From positions 1 through 7,502 of the forward strand of contig JAATFE010000035.1 of assembly GCA_015655365.1 (NCBI GenBank): a DNA stretch of 7,502 nucleotides, written 5' to 3'. The DNA is from Terriglobales bacterium (lineage in GTDB: Bacteria; Acidobacteriota; Terriglobia; Terriglobales; Acidobacteriaceae). Below, piece by piece: positions 1 through 6,200 of the stretch; within the stretch, counting starts at the first letter, position 1, and every line of letters begins with the position of its first letter. Below the pieces are notes generated by a model. The model was not told the DNA's origin. It made no database searches and worked only from the letters and a program-made list of their open reading frames with translations. The position numbers and the translations under genes are program-made.

Positions 1-50
1 AAATCCAAATGTATCCGATTACGGAAAAACTCGCCATGAACGTCAACAGA

Positions 51-65
51 CCCTAGGACCTAGGG
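51..65. repeat. 15-bp perfect palindrome (7-bp arms, 1-nt centre)
   Basis: CCCTAGG and CCTAGGG flank a single A, so each arm is the reverse complement of the other and the CCTAGG hexamer occurs twice. It sits about 110 nt upstream of the antitoxin start, in DNA with no supportable gene. There is no T-run after it on either strand, so it is not a typical intrinsic terminator. An operator or the end of an upstream transcription unit are both possible. The structure is certain; the function is unknown. Confidence 0.45.
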
Positions 66-114
66 CACCATGAACCTCTACTGCTCCGTGCGCCATTCGC
101 GCGGCCGTTTCCCA

Positions 115-142
115 TTGCGTAGACTCAAAAGAGTGATAAATT
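115..142 (+). promoter_or_regulatory. Candidate promoter of the toxin-antitoxin operon
   Basis: TTGCGT (115-120) could be a -35 element. TAAATT (137-142) could be a -10, 16 nt downstream, preceded by TG one base away as in extended -10 promoters. The spacer contains ACTCaaaaGAGT (123-134), a short inverted repeat. Ribbon-helix-helix antitoxins usually bind such repeats in their own promoter, so this is the most likely autoregulatory site. The -10 matches consensus at only four of six positions, so the call is tentative. Confidence 0.35.
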
Positions 143-172
143 ACCACCAGGTAACACCTCGGAGTACTTTAT

Positions 173-457
173 ATGCCGACACCTTCTACTACCAGCCTGA
201 AGCTCGATCTTGAACTGAAAGAGCGTGTGCCGCGGCTCGCCTTGGCGCGGCGGCGGTCTCCGCATTGGATTATGCGGGAGGCCGTTGAGCAGTATGTGGG
301 GCGCGAGGAGAAGCGGGAGCAGTTGCGGCAGGACGCACTTGCGGCCTGGAATCACTACCAGACGACCGGCCTGCACGCGACCGCCGAAGAAGCCGACGCC
401 TGGCTTGCCAAACTCGAAGCGGGTGAGGACGCAGAGGCCCCTGCATGCCACGATTGA
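173..457 (+). CDS. Ribbon-helix-helix (CopG/ParD-like) antitoxin
   Basis: This 94-residue protein is the antitoxin of a type II pair: it should bind and neutralise the downstream toxin and repress its own operon. Residues 5-43 fit a ribbon-helix-helix DNA-binding fold: a short strand with alternating residues (S-L-K-L-D-L), then a helix rich in Arg (RLALARRRSP), a turn and a second helix (WIMREAVEQYV). Residues 44-60 are charged and helical. The acidic tail (AEEADAWLAKLEAGEDAE) is the usual toxin-binding part of this family. The start is supported by GGAG at 161-164, 8 nt upstream. Its last 13 nt overlap the toxin start, which implies translational coupling. The family assignment is confident; the target promoter sequence is inferred. 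Confidence 0.88.
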   Translation: MPTPSTTSLKLDLELKERVPRLALARRRSPHWIMREAVEQYVGREEKREQLRQDALAAWNHYQTTGLHATAEEADAWLAKLEAGEDAEAPACHD

Positions 458-735
458 AGTGGTCCCAAGCGGCTTTGCAGGATGTGTCCCGGCTGCATGA
501 TTTTCTGGCTCCCAAGAGCCGCGATGCGGCGCAGCGCGACCTCCAGGCGATCCGGCAGGGCGTGAGTTTGCTGGGCAAGCATGCTGAGATGGGCCGTCCC
601 GTGGAAGAGTTGCCGACCGAGTTCCGCGAGTGGGTGATTGAGTTCGGGAGCGGTGCGCATGTGGCTCTGTATCACTACGACGGGAACGAAGTCGTGATCC
701 TGGCGGTCCGGCATGGGCGTGAGGCCGGGTACTGA
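445..735 (+). CDS. RelE/ParE family toxin
   Basis: This 96-residue protein is the toxin partner. Its length and order of elements fit the RelE/ParE fold: an N-terminal strand (LKWS), a long helical hairpin (residues 8-44), then GRPVEELPTEFREW (50-63), VALYHYDG (73-80) and a final strand VVILAVRH followed by GREAGY. The GRPV...REW, LY.Y and VRH..EAGY motifs are typical of the ParE-like branch, whose studied members poison DNA gyrase; RelE members instead cleave mRNA on the ribosome. Sequence alone does not settle the target, but ParE is more likely. The start lies inside the antitoxin gene, with GAGG at 434-437 seven nt upstream. No truncation or frameshift is seen, so the pair looks intact. 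Confidence 0.87.
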   Translation: MPRLKWSQAALQDVSRLHDFLAPKSRDAAQRDLQAIRQGVSLLGKHAEMGRPVEELPTEFREWVIEFGSGAHVALYHYDGNEVVILAVRHGREAGY

Positions 736-750
736 GAGGTACTCAATGAA

Positions 751-779
751 GGGGCCGAATGCTTGCGGGCCCCGGCCCC
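751..779. terminator. Possible hairpin between convergent genes
   Basis: GGGGCCG (751-757) pairs with CGGCCCC (773-779) around a 15-nt loop. It lies 16 nt after the toxin stop and 47 nt beyond the stop of the opposing hydrolase gene, where a shared terminator would be expected. No T-run follows on either strand, and a second GGCCCC (768-773) offers a competing pairing, so intrinsic termination is doubtful. Confidence 0.25.
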
Positions 780-825
780 ACATTTGAGACCTACGGCTCT
801 CCAATGCAGCGCCGTCCTGCGCACT

Positions 826-1650
826 TTATTCCGACACAAACTGCGCAATACGATCGGCGACCAGTTGCGGAGCAAGGCGCATGGCCATGTGGCTTTGTCC
901 GTGGAGGGTTGAAACCACCACGTGGGGCAGGGTCTGCTGCAACTCGCGCACGGCGGCCTGGAAGGGGTACTTCTGGCTGTCGCTGCCGCGCAGCAGCAAG
1001 GTGGGCGTGAGCAACTGGCGGAATGCCGAGAGATCGCTGCCAAGCGCGTCCATGGCCTCCAACTCGCGGGTCCAGCTCGTGACCAGACCGCGCATGTGCG
1101 GCCAGGCTTTGGAAGGGCGCGTGGCGGCTACTACCGCCGGGGGCAGACAAACAAACCTCTCCATGCCGATGGTCAACGCCAGATCCAGGTCTCCCGCGGC
1201 AAGGGCCTGCTTGAAGGGAATCAGATTCGCCCCGGCAATCGGCCTGCCGATGGGGTAGGGCGGCTCATAGACCACCAGCCGCCGCACGGGTGAAAGCATG
1301 GCCGCGCCGAGTGCGCAAACGCCTCCGAAGGAATGGCTCACCAGGCAAACATCGGGGCCCGCGCTCACGACAACGGCGGCCACGTCCTCGTACTCGTTCT
1401 GGATGGAATATGCGGCAGTGATGTTGCGGCTGTGGCCTCGGCCTCGCCGGTCCATCAGGATGCAGGTAAAGCGCGAGGAGAGGATGCGGGCGACTTTCTT
1501 CCAGTCGCGGTGGTCGGAGATGCTGCCGTGGACAAACACGAGGGCAGGTCCGCTGCCGACCCGGAAAAACCCGATGGGAGTGTCGTCTTTCGACCGAACT
1601 GAACCCTCAACCACTGCGCTTTGAACGCTCTTGCTGGCTGTCGTTGTCAT
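826..1650 (-). CDS. Alpha/beta hydrolase fold protein
   Basis: This 274-residue protein has the full layout of the alpha/beta hydrolase fold, a cytoplasmic family of esterases and related hydrolases. VFVHGS (38-43) is the HG oxyanion-hole turn. MDRRGRGHS (66-74) is the conserved loop after strand 4. VSHSFGG (104-110) is the nucleophile elbow with Ser107. RGSDSQ (221-226) carries the likely acid Asp224, and GQSHMAM (251-257) the catalytic His254. The elbow reads S-H-S-F-G instead of the common G-x-S-x-G; small-residue replacements at the first position are tolerated in the family. No signal peptide is seen. The substrate cannot be inferred. The start is the first ATG after an in-frame stop but lacks a clear ribosome binding site. 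TCATGA occurs twice (1647-1652 and 1659-1664) across the start, possibly by chance. The gene converges with the toxin gene. Confidence 0.85.
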   Translation of the reverse strand: MTTTASKSVQSAVVEGSVRSKDDTPIGFFRVGSGPALVFVHGSISDHRDWKKVARILSSRFTCILMDRRGRGHSRNITAAYSIQNEYEDVAAVVVSAGPDVCLVSHSFGGVCALGAAMLSPVRRLVVYEPPYPIGRPIAGANLIPFKQALAAGDLDLALTIGMERFVCLPPAVVAATRPSKAWPHMRGLVTSWTRELEAMDALGSDLSAFRQLLTPTLLLRGSDSQKYPFQAAVRELQQTLPHVVVSTLHGQSHMAMRLAPQLVADRIAQFVSE

Positions 1651-1711
1651 GATCTACTTCATGATAATTACTTCCCGCCGCCGCAAGCGAGCCGCTACCG
1701 CCGGACACGCG

Positions 1712-1737
1712 TAGGGGAGACTCGTCGGCCTCCCCTA
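1712..1737. repeat. 8-bp inverted repeat in the hydrolase-obg gap
   Basis: TAGGGGAG (1712-1719) and CTCCCCTA (1730-1737) are perfect reverse complements around a 10-nt loop. The repeat is about 62 nt upstream of the hydrolase start and 126 nt past the obg stop. With no T-run, it could be a weak terminator, an operator or an RNA hairpin in the hydrolase leader. Confidence 0.35.
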
Positions 1738-1806
1738 TGTGCGGATCGATCGACGCCGGGTTGAGGCCGGCGCACCTGTTCACTGAGATTTCAGGCCGCG
1801 GCTACA

Positions 1807-1833
1807 GTGGACGCCACAATCCAAAACGTCCAC
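1807..1833 (-). terminator. Candidate hairpin after obg
   Basis: GTGGACG (1807-1813) and CGTCCAC (1827-1833) pair perfectly over 7 bp with a 13-nt loop. It begins about 30 nt after the obg stop codon on the minus strand, a suitable place for a transcript end. The sequence following it on that strand (TGTAGCC) is not a T-run, so it is at best a non-canonical terminator or an mRNA 3'-end stabiliser. Confidence 0.3.
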
Positions 1834-1862
1834 CGCCGCCAAATTGGGAGCCCAGTTCTGCG

Positions 1863-2930
1863 CTATTCCTCCACGGTCGGCCGCAAGTGACGCGCCAGGG
1901 ACCACTTCAGCTCGTCCACACCCTGCCCGGTGACTGCCGAGATGGCGTGGAACTCCAGCTTCCGCCGCTTGAGGTGTGTCGTGAGCCTTTTGAGCTTCTC
2001 CGGGTTGGCGGAGTCGATCTTGGTAGCCACAACGATCATGGTCTTCTTGGCTAGCGGGTGAGCGATCACCGTGACCGGTTCGCTGACCATTGGGTCTTCC
2101 ACGGTGCTGGTCGAGAAGCTGGCTAGTTCCTGGTTGATGACCTTAAAGTCTTCCACCGGGTCGGGACGGCCGGAGGCGTCCGACACGTCGACCAGATGGA
2201 CCAGCAGTTGGGTGCGCTCAATGTGGCGCAAAAACTGGGTGCCCAGGCCGGAGCCGAGGTGTGCGCCCTCGATGAGGCCCGGCATGTCGGCCACCACAAA
2301 GGATTCCAGGTCGGGCTCTTCGCCTACCGTCACTACGCCGAGATTGGGTTCCAGGGTGGTGAAAGGATAATCGGCAATCTTGGGCTTGGCCGCGGAGATG
2401 CGCGAAATCAGCGTCGACTTGCCCGCGTTGGGGTAGCCGACCAGGCCCACATCTGCCAGCAGCTTCAGCTCGAGCCGGTAGTTGCGCTCTTCGCCGGCGC
2501 GGCCCATTTCGTGCTCGCGCGGAGCCTGGTGGACGGGGTTGGCAAAGTGCTGGTTGCCGCGCCCGCCGCGCCCGCCTTTGGCAATGACGACCTGCTCGTC
2601 GGCCTCTTGAAAATCGTGCACCAGTTCGCCCGTGTCGAGGTCGTAAAGTGCCGTGCCCACAGGGACTTTGAGGACGATGGAGTTGCCGTCCAGGCCGTGG
2701 CAGTTCGACCCCAGCCCGTGCTCGCCACGCTGCGCCTTGTGCTCCGGGTTGTAGCGGAAGTGGATCAGGGTGTTGTGGCGCTGCGACGAGACCATGATCA
2801 CATCGCCGCCGCGTCCGCCGTCGCCGCCCGAAGGACCGCCGCGGGGAACAAACTTTTCGCGCCGAAAAGCCATGCAGCCATTGCCGCCGTCGCCGGCTTT
2901 TACGCGAATCTTAGCTTCATCGATAAACAT
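1863..2930 (-). CDS. obg: GTPase Obg (ribosome-associated)
   Basis: Obg is an essential, slow-hydrolysing GTPase that binds the 50S subunit and links ribosome assembly to growth and stress. The protein has 355 residues. The glycine-rich Obg domain (1 to about 157) has [23 protein letters not shown] and KGGRGGRGN. The G domain carries G1 GYPNAGKST (165-173), a switch I region YPFTTLEPN (188-196), G3 DMPGLIEGA (215-223), G4 TKID (303-306) and G5 SAVTG (331-335). G4 has Thr in place of the usual Asn. There is no C-terminal OCT domain. About 18 extra residues (around 273-291) precede G4. The reading frame extends upstream to 3020, but homology begins at MFIDEAKI, and AGGT lies about 9 nt before that ATG, so 2930 is the start. 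The common rplU-rpmA neighbours are absent; the gene is divergent from the receptor gene. Confidence 0.95.
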   Translation of the reverse strand: MFIDEAKIRVKAGDGGNGCMAFRREKFVPRGGPSGGDGGRGGDVIMVSSQRHNTLIHFRYNPEHKAQRGEHGLGSNCHGLDGNSIVLKVPVGTALYDLDTGELVHDFQEADEQVVIAKGGRGGRGNQHFANPVHQAPREHEMGRAGEERNYRLELKLLADVGLVGYPNAGKSTLISRISAAKPKIADYPFTTLEPNLGVVTVGEEPDLESFVVADMPGLIEGAHLGSGLGTQFLRHIERTQLLVHLVDVSDASGRPDPVEDFKVINQELASFSTSTVEDPMVSEPVTVIAHPLAKKTMIVVATKIDSANPEKLKRLTTHLKRRKLEFHAISAVTGQGVDELKWSLARHLRPTVEE

Positions 2931-3046
2931 TGCTTGACCTACCTGCCAGGGGGAAGAGAGTTGGCTGCCGGGATTCGCTCTCCAGTGCCTACTGGCGGGG
3001 CCAAATCCAATACACCTCATTTCAGTTTACTGGGAAAAACAAAAAC

Positions 3047-3075
3047 TTGTTCACTTATCCGGCCGGGGATAAAAT
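3047..3075 (+). promoter_or_regulatory. Candidate promoter of the receptor gene
   Basis: TTGTTC (3047-3052) and TAAAAT (3070-3075) are separated by 17 nt, the optimal sigma-70 spacing. The -10 matches consensus at five of six positions; the -35 matches only its first three bases. Transcription would begin near 3082 and give a leader of roughly 170 nt that includes the hairpin at 3112-3134. Confidence 0.35.
3055..3072. promoter_or_regulatory. Operator-like 18-bp inverted repeat
   Basis: TTATCC (3055-3060) and GGATAA (3067-3072) are perfect inverted arms around GGCCGG. The 18-bp span is the usual size for a site bound by a dimeric regulator. It lies in the spacer and overlaps the -10 of the candidate receptor promoter, where binding would repress. 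No regulator gene is in the window, so the ligand and protein are unknown. Confidence 0.4.
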
Positions 3076-3111
3076 CGCTTGCAATTAAGCAGCAAGGCAA
3101 AAGGGCTGACC

Positions 3112-3134
3112 CAAAACGGGAGTTTCCCGTTTTG
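3112..3134 (+). repeat. Perfect 10-bp hairpin in the receptor leader
   Basis: CAAAACGGGA (3112-3121) and TCCCGTTTTG (3125-3134) pair perfectly around a GTT loop. In RNA this would be a strong hairpin about 115 nt upstream of the receptor start. No T-run follows on either strand, so it is not a standard terminator. It could be an operator, a leader stem that affects mRNA stability or translation, or one copy of a dispersed palindromic repeat. Confidence 0.5.
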
Positions 3135-3249
3135 AAAGAGCCGCAACGGTTCCGTGGCCGGCGAGATTGTCCGATCCAGACTCGCCCCAAGAGCGGGCTG
3201 GACGTAGCTGATTGATTGTTTCCCAGGTCTGCCGCGAGCAGGGATCTCG

Positions 3250-6200
3250 ATGGCAGCAAAGGGCAAACGGAGTTGGATGCCGCTCCTGGCGGTGGCTGCG
3301 CTGCTGGTGGGCGCGGGGACGGTTCTTCTGGCGCAATCGCCCGAGAGCGGCTCTCTCTCGGGCTCACTCACCGACCTGCACTCGGCCCCGCTGGGCGGCG
3401 TGCAACTGACCGTGCGCAATCAGGCCACCGGCTTGGAGATGCGCGCCGTCACTGCCAGGAACGGGGCTTACCGGTTTGCCGGGCTGGACGCGGGTGAGTA
3501 CACGCTGGAAGCTGCCAGCCCGCAACTGGGTCAGGGGCGCCTGGAGGGCGTTCTGATTACCGCTGGCCACGAGGCGCGCTTGCAGGCGGCCATGCAGTTC
3601 GAGCCGTTTTCGCCCCGGAGCATCCAGATCGTCTTCCATTTCATCGGCACGGCTTCGCCGGAGCTGACTGCTTCGCTGGCAACCGAGCCGCTACGGCAAC
3701 TGCCCTTGCGCGGCCAGCGCTGGCTCGCTCCATGGTTTCCCATGCCCGCGACAGTTGCCGTGGTGCTGACTGCCGATCTGCCCGCCGAAGCGCTGAAAAC
3801 GCTGCCTCCGATCGGGAGCGCCTGGGTGAACCCGGCGCAGCGGATGACCGCACTTGCAGCTTCGCTTGCCGGAGGTTTGGTCTTGAGCGACGCTGCGGCT
3901 AGCGCGGCCCAGACGGCCATCGAGCTTGCGCAGAAGCGCACCAAGCCGGTTGAGACCGCCTCTCAAAACGCAGATCCGGCGACGCTGGCGCTGACGGGAA
4001 AAGTCTCCGGCGAGCAGTTGCAGGCGCTGCCCATCAGTGGTCGGCACTGGCAGGATTTTGTGCTCGATACGGCTCCGGCGCGCGGTTCGGCTTCTCCCGG
4101 CCAGCAGGCGGTTGAAACCACCGTGGATGGCGCCAGCACGAAATTGGCTTTTGGCCGCCAGGGCTCCTCCGGGCAGAATGGCTGGTCCGGCGGGCGCGGC
4201 TTCGCCGTGAGCGAGGCGGCGATCCGCGCGGTGCAGACGGCGGCTGGCAATGTGGAGGCCCCGGCTGCGCGCGCTGCCGGGGGGCGCATGAACGTGGAGA
4301 CACGCGGCGGCGTCAACGGCCTGCACGGCCAGGGCTTCTACTTCGACCGCCAGAACACCTGGGGGGCGCGCAACCCGTTCACCCAGTGGGTTAAAGAGAC
4401 CGCGCCGGCCACGTTGAGCGTCTCTCCGGCCTTTACGGCCGAGCCTTTTACCCCTCCCGACCACGAAACGAGCTGGGGAATCGGCCTCGGCAGCCACCTT
4501 CACCGCGACAAGCTCTTCTGGTTCGCCGCCCTCGACGGTTACCAGCGCAACGATCCGGGGCTGGCCACGGTCAAGCATCCCGACCAGTTCTTCGCCCAGC
4601 CTTCCAATGACCAAATGCAGGTGCTGAGCGCGCGGCTGGGCTTGAGCAGTAGCAATCCCGTGGCGGCGGGACTGGCGGCTTACTCCAAATTGCTGGAAAA
4701 GCTCGCTGGCCTGCTTGGCCCCGGACCCCGAACGGCCACGCAGTGGACCGGCTTTGCCCGCATCGACTGGGAAGCGGCCGAGCGGCACCGCTTCACGCTG
4801 GAAGGTATTGGTGCCAGTTGGAATGCGCCCGGTGGCGGACTCACCCGAACCGCGGAAACCTACGCGAGCCACAGTTTCGGCTCGAGCCAGGCCAGTGAGG
4901 AATGGTTGCTGGCCCGCTGGGAAGCGTTTCTCACTCCCAATTTGCTGGCCGTGACCCAGGGCTCGGCAGGGCGCAGCATCCTCAGCGCACATGCCGAGAC
5001 GCCTTCGCCCTTCGAGCAAACGCTCCTCAAACCGAACGTCTGGGGCCAGTTGCCGCAGATGGCGGTGGACTCCCGCTACGGCTTCACCCTCGGCAATCCC
5101 TCGCGCTTCGGCACAGGCAGCTATCCCGACGAGCACCTTTACGAGGCGCAGGAATCGCTGGATTGGGTCCGCGGCAGCTTACTGGTGAAAGCCGGCTTTG
5201 ACCTGCGCCACAATCGGGACGCAACCGGCCTGCTGCGCAACCAGACCGGCACCTACACCTACGCCAATGTGGAGAACTTCGCCTCCGACGCGCTGACCTT
5301 TGCGTCCTTTGGGCTTGCCGGCCAACTCAATCCCTATAACCAGCACAACTGCGACCAAACGGGCAAGGTGTGGCGCGACACTACGGGCACACTGCACGGC
5401 CTCGGCTACTTGCCCTGCTTTTCCTATTACTCGCAGACCATGGGCCCCACCGACTGGTGGCTCAGCACTAACGATTGGGCCGGCTATGCGACCTCCCAAT
5501 GGCAACCGAAAAAGCTGCTGGTCTTCTCGGCCGGGTTGCGCTGGGAGCGGGAGCAGTTGCCGCCGCCGATTGCGGCTGTCGTCAATCCCGAACTTCCGCA
5601 AACGGCCAGGCTGCCCGGCCTGGGGAACAATTGGGGGCCGAGGGTGAGCCTGGCCCTGGGAAACACGGAAGCTCGCTGGCCGGTGCTGCGCCTGGGCTAC
5701 GGCATCTATTTCCCCCGCGTGGAGAACGCCACTTTGTTGACCGCGCTTACCCAGACGGGCAGCCCCAAGGGTGACCTGAACTTTTTCATGCGGCCCACGG
5801 ACAACCTGCGCGCGGGCGGCGCGCCGCCGTTCCCGTACGTCCTCGCCGGGGAGCCGGCCACCATGGTCAAGCCGGGAGCAGTCGCATTTGTGCCAGTCTT
5901 CCGCAACCCCGAAGTGCACCAGGGTGTGGTTGCCCTCGATGAGGCGCTCCCGGGCCATGTGCAACTGACGGCCAGCGCCATGGCAAGCTTGGGCCGTCGG
6001 CTGCCCATCTCCATCGATACCAATCTGGACCCCACGGTCAACCCCGGAACCATCACCTATGCGGTGGTGGACGCAACCGGCAAAGGCCCCATCAAGAGCG
6101 CGCAGATCAAGGTTCCGTTTTATGCTTCCTGGCCCTCGGCCACATCAAGCACGGGCTTTGCCGGGCGGCTCAATCCGAACTACCAGCAGATCGTCCAGAT

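Larger units (their letters stand above)
2931..3249. promoter_or_regulatory. Divergent intergenic region between obg and the receptor gene
   Basis: This 319-nt stretch separates two divergent starts and contains no convincing gene; the open frame running into it from obg (to 3020) shows no Obg homology. It is lower in GC than its surroundings at 3010-3085, with A-tracts (GGAAAAACAAAAAC). It must hold the promoters of both genes. A rightward candidate and two inverted repeats are listed separately. For obg I find only a weak leftward possibility, with AGTTTA at 3024-3029 (TAAACT on the minus strand) as a -10-like element. Confidence 0.6.

Noticed and set aside
1..172. Possible C-terminal end of an upstream gene at the left edge
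   Set aside because: Open frames ending near 56 and 73 are too short to recognise, so no gene can be supported from this window.
1647..1664. TCATGA repeated across the hydrolase start as an operator
   Set aside because: Each hexamer is a self-palindrome and one includes the start codon; two copies 12 nt apart could arise by chance and no promoter fits around them.
2931..3020. 30-codon N-terminal extension of obg
   Set aside because: The Obg domain begins exactly at MFIDEAKI, the extension resembles nothing in the family, and an AGGT lies properly spaced before the internal ATG.
2196..3215. 339-codon plus-strand open frame antisense to obg
   Set aside because: Obg on the minus strand has every GTPase motif in order. 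The antisense frame has no recognisable domain and reflects GC-rich codon use.
3691..5136. 481-codon minus-strand open frame under the receptor gene
   Set aside because: It lies wholly inside the receptor gene, is rich in Arg, Gly and Ala, and shows no motif; a typical third-position-GC shadow.
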